DNA from: Candidatus Poribacteria bacterium
Lineage (GTDB): Bacteria; Poribacteria; WGA-4E; WGA-3G
DNA length: 64,000 bases
Assembly: GCA_022828145.1 (NCBI GenBank)
Contig: JAJEJA010000026.1
Span: 1-64,000 of the forward strand
Direction: 5' to 3'
The notes under the pieces were generated by a model. The model worked only from the letters and a program-made list of their open reading frames with translations. It was not told the DNA's origin and ran no database searches. The translations under genes were made by a program, and so were the position numbers. This document shows, one piece after another, positions 34,735 through 43,240 of the stretch (the stretch's first letter is position 1; every line of letters starts with the position of its first letter).

Positions 34735-35020
34735 TTTCTATACACCTTTCGTCCCTCTGGGACTGTTGCATTGATATCGTTTCTATTTTCGATGAGTTTC
34801 TAAACCATGTATAACTTCACTAATAGAACAGAGCAGCCCCAGCGGGGCGACAGGTGTATAGAAATGCAAATATACTAATAATCTTTAGCCCCAGCGGGGC
34901 GACAGGTGTATAGAAATGCGAATATACAATAATCTTTAGCCCCAGCGGGGCGACAGGTGTATAAAAATGCGAATATACAATAATCTTTAGCCCCAGCGGG
35001 GCGACAGGTGTATAAAAATG
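34735..35020. repeat. Tandem 51-52-bp repeats with one inverted outlier, family E
   Basis: Four direct copies begin at 34835, 34887, 34938 and 34989, each with agccccagcggggcgacagg followed by tgtata and an AT-rich linker. An inverted, diverged copy is at 34735-34763. The core contains the palindrome CCCCAGCGGGG. Related single cores with CTCCAGCGGAG occur at 50403-50460. This array explains most of the 625-base stretch 34541-35165; the remainder shows nothing else. Confidence 0.85.
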
Positions 35021-35165
35021 CTGCCAGTTATTGTAGTCTTATGTTAGGTCATTATAGAAACTGTCCAAACTATAGTATATATAAAAGGGCAGTTTTATAA
35101 ATGCGGATCCTCAATAAGACCGAAGTATAGGTTCATGTTTAAATTAAAAGGAGAAACACATTAAA

Positions 35166-36191
35166 ATGAAGAGAGTTTTTGTTTATCTTATGTTAATAAC
35201 CCTGTTATTCAGTTATAGTTGTCTATTGGTTAGTTTGGTTGGGAGTGTGCAAGCAGCAGAAAATTCCGTTATCTCATTTCTTTCTAACGAGAATGGAAAT
35301 TACGATATATTTCTTATTGATACGGATGGAAACGTTCTACAACGTTATCCCACAGATTCGATGAGAAAGAGTAATCTCACATGTTATCCAAACGGTTACC
35401 TTTTCGCATATTCATCTAATGAACACGGTGATCCTGATATATATAAGATGGATATTAGGAACAATAAACCTATCCAGTTGACACATCATCCTGATAGAGA
35501 TTTATGGCCTTCTTGGTCGCCTAATGGAGAGTGGATTGCTTTTGTGTCTGACCGAGAAGGAACACTAAATATATATAGAATGGACGTGAACGGCTCCAAC
35601 ATAATCAGATTAACTCACCAAGGCATTAACGGAAGACCCGCATGGTCTCCAGATAGTCAGTTGATCGCTTTTGATTCTCAAAGAGAAGGACATCACGCTA
35701 TCTATATCATGAACGCTAATGGCGGACAGTTAAAACAGTTGACAGAAGATTTGCCACTGTGGCCAGGTTGTTCGTGGTCGCCAGATGGTACACAGATTGC
35801 TTATGCTGCAGGGAGATTTGATGAAGAAGGTGCAGATATTTTTACTATGGACGTTGATGGGAACAATATGAAAAAACTTACAAGCTTGGGAAGTGGCTTC
35901 CGTTCTGCTAACGCTGCGTGGTCCCCTGATGGGAAGTGGATCGCTTTTTCAGTTGTAAACGTAGCTGAGTGGCCAAATCCCGCAAACGGTTTTAGACTTA
36001 TTTTCAGCGATAGCACCATATACCTCGTAGATAACAGCGGTAACGGTGACGCTTTACCTCTTGAAAAGACAACGGGACTTTCAAGTAATCATGCACCTGT
36101 TTGGACATCACAAAGTTTTTTTGCAGTAACGCCTGATGAAAGTAAACAGATAATCACATGGGGTAAACTTAGAACATTGGGTTCTGAATAG
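35166..36191 (+). CDS. Secreted TolB-like (PD40) beta-propeller with C-terminal W-G tail
   Basis: 341 residues. A signal peptide (about 1-31, ending VQAAEN) precedes six or so PD40/WD40-like blades with the W-S-P-[DN]-G/S pattern: PSWSPNGEWIAFVSDREG, PAWSPDSQLIAFDSQREG, CSWSPDGTQIAYAAG and AAWSPDGKWIAFS. It is probably periplasmic or surface-exposed and binds other proteins or glycans. The last 12 residues (ITWGKLRTLGSE) follow the tail pattern shared with the proteins at 50816-56628. A good ribosome site (AAGGAG) is present. The next gene starts seven bases downstream. Confidence 0.88.
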   Translation: MKRVFVYLMLITLLFSYSCLLVSLVGSVQAAENSVISFLSNENGNYDIFLIDTDGNVLQRYPTDSMRKSNLTCYPNGYLFAYSSNEHGDPDIYKMDIRNNKPIQLTHHPDRDLWPSWSPNGEWIAFVSDREGTLNIYRMDVNGSNIIRLTHQGINGRPAWSPDSQLIAFDSQREGHHAIYIMNANGGQLKQLTEDLPLWPGCSWSPDGTQIAYAAGRFDEEGADIFTMDVDGNNMKKLTSLGSGFRSANAAWSPDGKWIAFSVVNVAEWPNPANGFRLIFSDSTIYLVDNSGNGDALPLEKTTGLSSNHAPVWTSQSFFAVTPDESKQIITWGKLRTLGSE

Positions 36192-36197
36192 GTTTTC

Positions 36198-37331
36198 ATG
36201 ACTTACTACGAATACTACATCATTTTTTTAGCACTTATCTTCTGTGGATACGCATGTTACACAGATATAAAAACACAGAAGATCCGAAATATATGTTCCT
36301 TCGGACTCCTTTACGCTGGGGTACTGAGCCAATTTATGGCGTGGTTTCTTGGGACAACGACACCACTTTACATCACCGGACTGTTTCTCGGTAGTGGGAT
36401 CGTAGCATTTGCTTTATATTGGTTTGGTATTTTTTCGCCGGGTGATTCCAAGCTCTTCTGGGGACTCTGTTTGATTCTGCCGCCGCCACTATTCAGACTC
36501 TTGAGTGGTTTTATCAGTTTTCCACCGTTGATTCTTACACTTAATATCGTTATCCCTTACACAATAGGGATAGTCGTTTTTCTACTTTTTAAGTTCGTCT
36601 TTATAGGTCATAACCTGCGAATTATCAGTAGCAGTATTATACCGAACCTTAAAAAAGAGATCCTATTAATGCAAATCTTCAACTTATTGCTCTTAGTAGG
36701 TATAGGGTCAACCATTAGCTACCTTGCGGGATTCTTGGCATGGGAAATCAATAGACCTTTACAGATAGGTCTTGTCTTGACAACATTTACATTAGTCCGA
36801 ACATTACTATCCAATATACCTAAAAATACGACATACTATGCAGTCATTGGATTTGCTTGTATCTGGATTTCATTGAAAGTCAGTGCATCAATATCGGGAT
36901 TTATTTACAGTTTTGCTATCTTCTTAGGAATATATTTTTTCATTTTCATCATTGCCAAACAATTAGTTCTTGGATTGGCAATGCTGCTGGTTAAGGATAT
37001 TGATATTGCCAATCTTCAGATCGGTATGATTCCTGCAGAACAGATTGTTCAGACTAAGGATCAGGATGGCAGAATCAGTTATGAAAAGCGACAAGCTACA
37101 TTTTCAAGTGGTATAACAGATAACCTTATTATTACACCGAGTGCAACGGGTCTTAGTAAGGAAACAATAACAGAATTGAAAAAACTGGCGGATCAAGGTG
37201 CATTTACAAAATATGGAAATCAGATTAAGATCCAACCCGATATCTGCTTTGCACCAGTTATCACTGTAGGTGTACTTCTGACTATTCTTTGCCAAGGTCC
37301 GTTTTATTTGCAATTCATTCAACTATTTTAA
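36198..37331 (+). CDS. A24-family prepilin peptidase, stand-alone
   Basis: 377 residues and about nine membrane helices. The two catalytic aspartates are recognisable: Asp23 in YTDIKTQKIRN and Asp83 in SPGDSKLFWG (the G-D motif). The N-terminal Cys-rich methylase half found in PilD is missing, as in TadV/CpaA-type enzymes. It would cleave a type III signal of a pilin or other substrate, but no pilin is visible nearby. It lies seven bases after the propeller gene and ends at the edge of the family B element at 37330. The C-terminal third (after ~260) is unlike other A24 proteins I know. Confidence 0.85.
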   Translation: MTYYEYYIIFLALIFCGYACYTDIKTQKIRNICSFGLLYAGVLSQFMAWFLGTTTPLYITGLFLGSGIVAFALYWFGIFSPGDSKLFWGLCLILPPPLFRLLSGFISFPPLILTLNIVIPYTIGIVVFLLFKFVFIGHNLRIISSSIIPNLKKEILLMQIFNLLLLVGIGSTISYLAGFLAWEINRPLQIGLVLTTFTLVRTLLSNIPKNTTYYAVIGFACIWISLKVSASISGFIYSFAIFLGIYFFIFIIAKQLVLGLAMLLVKDIDIANLQIGMIPAEQIVQTKDQDGRISYEKRQATFSSGITDNLIITPSATGLSKETITELKKLADQGAFTKYGNQIKIQPDICFAPVITVGVLLTILCQGPFYLQFIQLF

Positions 37332-37471
37332 CATCAGTTTGATTAATCATTTCGGTTGCGTTCACTCACACCATTTCGTATCCGAGAGGCGTGAATTGTA
37401 GCACAAACTTTCAGTTTGTGGCACATCTTCGCAAACTGGAAAGTTTGCGCTACATTTATCAAACTCAAGTT
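37330..37471. mobile_element. MITE-like element, family B (second copy)
   Basis: The left terminus AACATCAGTTTGATTA at 37330 and the right terminus TTATCAAACTCAAGTT at 37456-37471 are imperfect inverted repeats matching the element at 2543-2696. The interior holds a gtagcacaaactttcagttt / gcaaactggaaagtttgcgc palindrome. The left end overlaps the last two bases of the peptidase stop codon. Confidence 0.6.
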
Positions 37472-37524
37472 ATTCTAATTTTATTTATAAAAGGAGAGAT
37501 CAATAATTTGATTTTATGTAACTT

Positions 37525-39384
37525 ATGAAACGAACGATATTTATCATGGTCATTTTAACATTTCTTGTTACTTCCCCACCTTTATTCCTGGAATGGTTAG
37601 ACTTTCGAAGGAAGAATCAGATACAGGAAATCAAGCAACAAGCGAGACCAATTTTCGGTGAACCTTATGAAAAGGTGCTTTCCGAACTTAAAGGCAATAA
37701 CCCCCCTTCAGCCATTATCCTATACACAGGTAACACGAAAAGCCATCTTGAACCGTGCGGATGTTACCAAGAACAATCTGGAGGTCTATCAAGACGCGCT
37801 TACGTTATAGAACGAATCCGAGAGTGTGGATATCCTACACTCGTTGTTGATGCAGGGAACATTTTTGATGGGAAAGAAGAAATAGATGCAGAACGATGCA
37901 GAACCAATATTAAAGCATTGGCTGAAATGGATTATTCAGCAATCGCACTGAGTGAAAACGATCTTACATATCATGACACCTATCTTAGGCAACAAAAAGG
38001 GGTTGCAACCTTTCCGTTCTTATCACCTGGTGAAGCACAGAAGGATTTCACGCAGCAGTATGTCACGCAGAAAGCGGGTCAATATACCATCGCCTTTGTT
38101 GTAAGGGAAGCACCTCAACAAGCAGTATCAGAAGCAGATATCATTGTGGCTTTAGGTCATCTTAAAGAACCTGAACATATTGACGTTGTGATTCTACCAG
38201 AAGAAGTCGAAGCAGTGAAATCTGATACGAAAACGGTGTATGTAGGTTCAAAATCAGAAGGTAAAACTTTAGGTGTATTGGCATTTTGGTTGGATGAAAA
38301 TGGAGAGATCGCAAATCATTACACAACACATATTGCGTTGACCGGTGAAGTCGGAGAATCGGAATCAATTCGCCACATGTTGACTGACTTTTACAGAAGC
38401 ATTGCTAATAAACACAACACTTCTGATACTCGGCTTTTTGTTGAACAGATGTTAGAAAAACAGAATAGTGGATATATATCAGCAGAAACTTGTAAGTCGT
38501 GTCACGAACAGGAATATCTTCAATGGTCCGGAACGCGCCATGCTTTTGCTTATCAGACACTTATAAAAAAGGAGCGATACTTTGATCCAAACTGTGTCGT
38601 TTGCCATACCACAGGGTTTGGGTATGAGACTGGGTTCCAGATAGGTGATCAAGACTCAACGCTCAAAGGTGTGCAATGTGAAACATGCCACGGTCCAGGT
38701 AAACAGCACGCAGGCAATCCAAAGAAAAGCAATATCCGTAGTGGTAAAGATACATCACTCTGTTTAGAATGTCATGATCCAAAACATTCGCCAGGTTTTG
38801 CAGAAGTTGTAACATTGCATACAAAGGATGTCAACCACAGTCAAAAACCGATGAACTTAGAAGAACTGTTAGCATCACGAATAGAACGTGTGGGAAGACC
38901 GACGCTGGAGCTGTTTGTCATGAGTTATTGTCCTTTTGCTATCCAAGCAGAAAAGCAGATCATCCCGATTGTCAAGAAGTTCGGTGACAAAATAGACTTC
39001 AAACTTCGGTTTATCGCAGAAGAAAAAGATGAGATATCCTCACACGACATAACCCCCTTTGCCAGTCTACACGGTTACCCAGAAATAGCAGAAAACATCC
39101 GGCAACTGTTAATTGCGCGGGAATATCCAGAACAATCCTTGGATTATCTCTTGTGTCGTGGCAAAAAATTGAATAAGAGCTGGGAAGATTGTGCCAAGAA
39201 ATTCGGTATTGATGTCCATAAAATTCAACGATTGTTTGATACACCTGAAACAGAACAGGCTTTCAGAGAAAACATCAAACGATCAGCAGAATTAGGAATT
39301 AAGGCTTCTCCAACAATCTTAATAGATAACCATCAATTCCCAACGAATCAACTGCTACGTGCCAGTGGAACTCCTTGTGAGTGA
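37525..39384 (+). CDS. Membrane-anchored fusion: phosphoesterase-like, tetraheme cytochrome and thioredoxin-like domains
   Basis: 619 residues. An N-terminal helix (about 4-24) anchors or exports it. Residues ~62-300 resemble the 5'-nucleotidase/SoxB-type metallophosphoesterase start (YTGNTKSHLEPCGCYQEQSG, GGLSRRAYVIERIRE, VVDAGNIF), with a Cys-Gly-Cys at 78-80. Four C-x-x-C-H heme sites follow (CKSCH 323, CVVCH 357, CETCH 385, CLECH 413), like the cytochrome c554 group. The C-terminal part (about 460-619) is thioredoxin/DsbA-like, with MSYCPFAIQAEK (a single Cys where C-x-x-C is usual) and KASPTILIDNHQF (the cis-Pro loop). It suggests electron transfer to a periplasmic thiol or phosphoester substrate. 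Confidence 0.85.
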   Translation: MKRTIFIMVILTFLVTSPPLFLEWLDFRRKNQIQEIKQQARPIFGEPYEKVLSELKGNNPPSAIILYTGNTKSHLEPCGCYQEQSGGLSRRAYVIERIRECGYPTLVVDAGNIFDGKEEIDAERCRTNIKALAEMDYSAIALSENDLTYHDTYLRQQKGVATFPFLSPGEAQKDFTQQYVTQKAGQYTIAFVVREAPQQAVSEADIIVALGHLKEPEHIDVVILPEEVEAVKSDTKTVYVGSKSEGKTLGVLAFWLDENGEIANHYTTHIALTGEVGESESIRHMLTDFYRSIANKHNTSDTRLFVEQMLEKQNSGYISAETCKSCHEQEYLQWSGTRHAFAYQTLIKKERYFDPNCVVCHTTGFGYETGFQIGDQDSTLKGVQCETCHGPGKQHAGNPKKSNIRSGKDTSLCLECHDPKHSPGFAEVVTLHTKDVNHSQKPMNLEELLASRIERVGRPTLELFVMSYCPFAIQAEKQIIPIVKKFGDKIDFKLRFIAEEKDEISSHDITPFASLHGYPEIAENIRQLLIAREYPEQSLDYLLCRGKKLNKSWEDCAKKFGIDVHKIQRLFDTPETEQAFRENIKRSAELGIKASPTILIDNHQFPTNQLLRASGTPCE

Positions 39385-39883
39385 TTTTCACAGAAATATT
39401 TTTCATTTTATGCACCTATTTGGGTAAAAAATATTGTCTTAAGTTATGAAGGGAAAATGTGATCGCATTCCATACTTTTTGGAAATCTAATTGATGATTT
39501 ATTAGAGGAGTTCAATTTGCGTATTTTTCCCGGAATCTATCGTTTTTTGCCCGTTTTGATTGAAATTTTAGTAAGAAGTTCATTTTTCTTTCATTTTATG
39601 TGCCTATCGGGGTATAAAATTGTGTCTTTAAGTATGAAAACAATTTTATGCAGCAATTTGGAAAAATCCGTTTGCCGCATTTTACGTAAGTCCGGTATGT
39701 TATAATTGTTACAAATAAGTGGATGCAGCGAGATTCAGAGGGTATTTTGCTAATTCTTGCATCATTATTTGGTTAACACCCTCTAAATTAATACGCTTTC
39801 ACGCTTCAAGGTGTCTGTGTGGATGGAAAATTCCAAATTACACTTAGCCAGGATGTGAGAAGGTTGACATAGGAGAGAATACA
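39385..39883. other. Non-coding stretch with an imperfect internal duplication
   Basis: About 500 AT-rich bases. Two segments resemble each other: ttttatgcacctatttgggt near 39406 and ttttatgtgcctatcggggt near 39593, each followed by a similar gtctt-aagt-atgaa run. A 62-codon TTG frame here (39517-39705) looks spurious. No hairpin or promoter consensus was identified with confidence. Confidence 0.4.
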
Positions 39884-40246
39884 ATGCAACGAAATGTAGT
39901 TTTTACAAGTCTTTGTGCAATCTTTTTTGTTTGTGCATTGGCAATTCTGTTTTTGATAAAACAAGTGGAAGCACACCCGAATCTTTGGCATATAACGGAG
40001 GTCACTGAAAATTGCTACTTGTTGGGTTATCCCTCCAGAACTTACTGCAGTACTAGGACATATTACGAGACAGATGTAGAATTCTCACTTGATGATCATA
40101 TATTGATTATTGTGCATGGGAGACACTTTTATTTTCACTACCCCGGGCATCAAAATCATGATACAGACTGGATTCTCGATCCACCTCTTCGTAAATTACG
40201 AGTAAAAACTGTTCTTAATAGTTGTAGTGAATGTAGTACGTTTTAA
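39884..40246 (+). CDS. Second small secreted four-cysteine, His-rich protein
   Basis: 120 residues. A signal peptide (hydrophobic 8-25) probably ends after QVEA (residue 30). The mature ~90 residues contain Cys at 44, 55, 114 and 117 and a His-rich stretch HGRHFYFHYPGHQNHDTDW at 78-96 that could bind metal. The family is unknown. The start has an AGGAGAG site ten bases upstream. It is followed by a strong hairpin (40275-40314). Like the protein at 34295, it is a small, exported, disulfide-capable product in the same stretch, but the two show no sequence similarity. Confidence 0.65.
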   Translation: MQRNVVFTSLCAIFFVCALAILFLIKQVEAHPNLWHITEVTENCYLLGYPSRTYCSTRTYYETDVEFSLDDHILIIVHGRHFYFHYPGHQNHDTDWILDPPLRKLRVKTVLNSCSECSTF

Positions 40247-40274
40247 TGGCTTGCTCTCTCAAAACAGAAAAGGA

Positions 40275-40314
40275 CAACACCTGTTTGGCACTTGCTTCTG
40301 TCGGACAGGTGTTG
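40275..40314 (+). terminator. Hairpin after the His-rich secreted protein
   Basis: CAACACCTGT and ACAGGTGTTG form a perfect 10-base stem with a 20-base loop. There is no T-tract, so it is a probable but not textbook terminator. Confidence 0.6.
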
Positions 40315-40344
40315 CTTAACTTGTAATCTAAAGGAGAACTAAAA

Positions 40345-41082
40345 ATGAAAAAACTAATTTTCTTTACTCTCATTATTGTAGTTCTGGGAGCTTTTTACCT
40401 ATACACAGAGATTTACACCCGCGGCATAGTTAATGATCCTATACAGCCGAAAGACTCTATAGAAAAAGTGGAACCTAACACTGTGTCAACAGATCAAGAA
40501 GGACGAGATGTGTTAAAAAAACGAACTTCAACAGAAGCGACAAACACATCAGACTTGCCAGGACAAGAAGTAGCAGACATTGTGGAAAAAGATGATACTG
40601 TTACAGATAATTATGATTGGCTAAATGATGAGAATCCAGGTAAACTTCCACCACAAAAGGACCCGTTCGGAGATCTCATAGCTGAGCAACAAGCGAAAGA
40701 TCGCGGTACGTGGATAGGCGATCCAGAAACGATGGATCCAGATGAACTTCATAGTGCGGAATATAACCAACTCCTTGAAAGGTTTGGGGATATTCCACAG
40801 GTTCATACCTTTATGGAGTATAGTCGAAAGAATACGGGTAATACTCCAATGACATTAGATGAGAGAATTGCTGGATTGGAAGCAATGAATCACTTGTTTC
40901 CATCCGGATCAACCCGCCGCACACTTTTGTATTTTCAGTGGATAAAAACAAAAGGCGGTAGATATGAGGCTATAAATCAAATTCTAACACCCACTGATTT
41001 AAAATATCTTAGAGATTCAGGTATCAAGGTTGATGTAAGCGAGAAAAATAGAAAGGTACGAATTCGTATCTCAACGAGATAG
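40345..41082 (+). CDS. Membrane-anchored or exported protein of unknown function
   Basis: 245 residues. An N-terminal hydrophobic helix (about 3-22, IFFTLIIVVLGAFYLYTEIY) acts as anchor or signal, then a long acidic, probably disordered linker (about 30-130, rich in Asp, Glu, Thr), then a more folded C-terminal part (about 135-245, ELHSAEYNQLLERFGDIPQV, DERIAGLEAMNHLFPSG). No family recognised. AAAGGAGA lies upstream as a good ribosome site. Confidence 0.7.
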   Translation: MKKLIFFTLIIVVLGAFYLYTEIYTRGIVNDPIQPKDSIEKVEPNTVSTDQEGRDVLKKRTSTEATNTSDLPGQEVADIVEKDDTVTDNYDWLNDENPGKLPPQKDPFGDLIAEQQAKDRGTWIGDPETMDPDELHSAEYNQLLERFGDIPQVHTFMEYSRKNTGNTPMTLDERIAGLEAMNHLFPSGSTRRTLLYFQWIKTKGGRYEAINQILTPTDLKYLRDSGIKVDVSEKNRKVRIRISTR

Positions 41083-41150
41083 TTTTATAGAGGATAGATT
41101 TCCCCATAAGAAGTATGAACATGTAAGAGTATGTTGTTTCCTGTAGAAGC

Positions 41151-42908
41151 GTGACTCGTGCAGTTCAATTTAATATGCATCAGTTTCAACAGATTGCAAA
41201 ACGTCATGCTCGTAAAGTCACAAGGTTTTTCTTTGTCTTATGCTTTTTTAGTATTTTATGCGTGCCGCGTCTGCTCTCTTTAGACACACACTGGTCTAGC
41301 GATGAAGCACGATGGCTCCGTCGAAGTGCTAATTTCATGTCTGCTGTTAGTCAAGGTCGGTTTTCAGAAACCCTCATCGCTTACCATCCGGGCGTGATGA
41401 CGAAGTGGATTGCAGGGGTTCGTGTCTTTTTTACCGAGCCGGATGTGAATATCATAAATCTTGTCCAGGCGCGATGGTTAATTGGAATCGTTGTCTGGAT
41501 AGGTATCGGTATTGCATGTCTTTTAGTCTATCGACTTTTCGGGCGTTGGGTGGCTTTTACCAGTTTCGCATGCCTTGCTTACTCACCGCTTTTTTTGGCA
41601 CAGACACGTCGCGTCCACACGGATGCTTTGGCAACTGTTTTTATTTTGCTTGCAGTGTTGCTGTTTCTCAGTTATTGTCAGCAACGTCAGCGTCAAAGTC
41701 TGCTTGTATTTTCAGGAATCGCTTTCGGGTTGGCAGTACTTTCCAAAAGTTACGCTCTGATTCTATTGCTGTGGGTGCCACTCTGTCTCTTTTTGTTTTG
41801 GAATCGCGAGAAACGTACTGGGCAGTTTCTAAAAAATATCGCAGAGGTGCTCTGTTTCTTGAGCTGTACCGTCCTAACGAATGTTGTTTTATGGCCCATT
41901 TTCTGGACACCTCTCATGGTACTGATGGCGTTGTGTCTTTTAGGACTGACTATTACATTGTTAAGAGGGACTTTCAATGAGCGTCCTCCTATTGTGATTA
42001 TAATAGCAGCAAGCATTGGCCTGGGATTACTCTGTTTCAGTATGACACAAATCGTGTGGCGAGTCTTTGAAAGAGTCAATTGGGCAGTCACAACGCCGCA
42101 TGAAGTTGAACACTTCTTTTTAGGTAAAATCGTCAATGATCCTGGTTGGCTTTTTTACTTGTTCGCGTTTACTATCAACAGCACACCATTAATGTTCCCC
42201 TTAACGCTTGTCGGAGTCAGCCAACTTTGGAAAAAGCGGAAACATTCGGAGAGTGATACCCATCGTTTACTGATGGTACTTGCATTTTTTGCTGTTGTCG
42301 TTCTTTTTACAGTGTGTCTCTCTATTACGAGCAAAAAATTCAGTCGTTATTTGCTACCCATTTTTCCTATATTTGAGATACTGTCATCTATCGGTTTTGT
42401 TGAGGGGCTAAAATGGATTTTTACAGCACTGCGTTCACGTTTTGGAACAGCTGAAACCGAGAGATATAAAGTGACACTTACAGGCATCGTATGCATTGGT
42501 TTTTTTCTTATTCAAATTATGCCTGTTTTAACACTTCATCCTTATTATGGCACCTATTATAACCTCTGCTGGCGGGTGACAGACATCACAAAGATTATTA
42601 CTGTAGGTGATGCATCAGGATTAGATATCGCCGCAAAATATCTTAATGACAAATCGGATGCTGAGAAGTTGGTAGTCCAAGTTTCACCGCTTGCCACCGA
42701 AATTGTGCGGAGGTATTTTCGAGGTCATGTATTCAGAGCGAATAGAGAAGTGGAGATGATCCCAGATTACGAGATTGTTTATATCCGAGATTCACAGGTG
42801 GAGAGAGTGCCGCAGACAGGCACATTCAACGGCAAACTTGAACACGTAATTACTCTCAACGGCATTGACTATGTCTGGATTTATAGGGTGAAGCCTAAGG
42901 AGAATTAG
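41151..42908 (+). CDS. GT39-type membrane glycosyltransferase (ArnT/PMT-like), copy 1
   Basis: 585 residues from a GTG start (an ATG at 41175 is an alternative). About 11 membrane helices. The first periplasmic loop LDTHWSSDEARWLRRSA carries the Asp-Glu pair typical of GT39 enzymes that use polyprenyl-phosphate sugars, and YHPGVMTKWIAG follows. QTRRVHTDALAT is the next conserved loop. It would transfer a sugar on the periplasmic face. A paralogue is at 45171. Its stop codon directly precedes the GT4 pseudogene ATG. Confidence 0.85.
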   Translation: MTRAVQFNMHQFQQIAKRHARKVTRFFFVLCFFSILCVPRLLSLDTHWSSDEARWLRRSANFMSAVSQGRFSETLIAYHPGVMTKWIAGVRVFFTEPDVNIINLVQARWLIGIVVWIGIGIACLLVYRLFGRWVAFTSFACLAYSPLFLAQTRRVHTDALATVFILLAVLLFLSYCQQRQRQSLLVFSGIAFGLAVLSKSYALILLLWVPLCLFLFWNREKRTGQFLKNIAEVLCFLSCTVLTNVVLWPIFWTPLMVLMALCLLGLTITLLRGTFNERPPIVIIIAASIGLGLLCFSMTQIVWRVFERVNWAVTTPHEVEHFFLGKIVNDPGWLFYLFAFTINSTPLMFPLTLVGVSQLWKKRKHSESDTHRLLMVLAFFAVVVLFTVCLSITSKKFSRYLLPIFPIFEILSSIGFVEGLKWIFTALRSRFGTAETERYKVTLTGIVCIGFFLIQIMPVLTLHPYYGTYYNLCWRVTDITKIITVGDASGLDIAAKYLNDKSDAEKLVVQVSPLATEIVRRYFRGHVFRANREVEMIPDYEIVYIRDSQVERVPQTGTFNGKLEHVITLNGIDYVWIYRVKPKEN

Positions 42909-43240
42909 ATGAAAGTTTGTATATTGACACACGGGTATCCGCGTTTTCCTGATGACACAACGGCACCATTTATTGAATCCATTGCTGAGACACTGCAGTA
43001 ACATGAGGATGTTGATGTTACGGTACTAACACCTGATACTCCACATTTTGCACGTTCCGAAACAAATAGCACAGTGAGAACACGTTGACGTTTTAGCGAA
43101 TGTAATTATCTTGCTATTAGAAAATCCAGCGAAACGAGAACAGTTCGGTAGAGCAGGGCGGCTGCGTATCCAGCAACAATTTGACTTGGACAAAAACCAT
43201 AGAACAATTTATCAATATCTATCAGCAAAATGTCAACTGA
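42909..43240 (+). pseudogene. Decayed GT4 glycosyltransferase (remnant of the gene type at 48478)
   Basis: The start MKVCILTHGYPRFPDDTTAP matches the intact gene at 48478 closely, but codon 31 is TAA (42999-43001), where the intact copy has Glu. After about 60 codons the middle ~300 residues are missing. The end resumes with DVLANVIILLLENPAKREQF and GRAGRLRIQQQFDLD, then one frameshift to KTIEQFINIYQQNVN and a stop at 43238-43240, inside the next gene start. A dead copy with an internal deletion. Confidence 0.88.

Noticed and set aside
34835-35020. Regular repeats considered as a CRISPR array
   Set aside because: The segments between the palindromic cores are nearly identical to each other rather than unique spacers, and no cas gene is near.
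36198-37331. Type IV pilus or Tad locus
   Set aside because: Only the peptidase is present; no pilin, ATPase or secretin was found nearby.
39517-39705. 62-codon TTG frame
   Set aside because: No ribosome site and low-complexity sequence; it overlaps an imperfect non-coding duplication.
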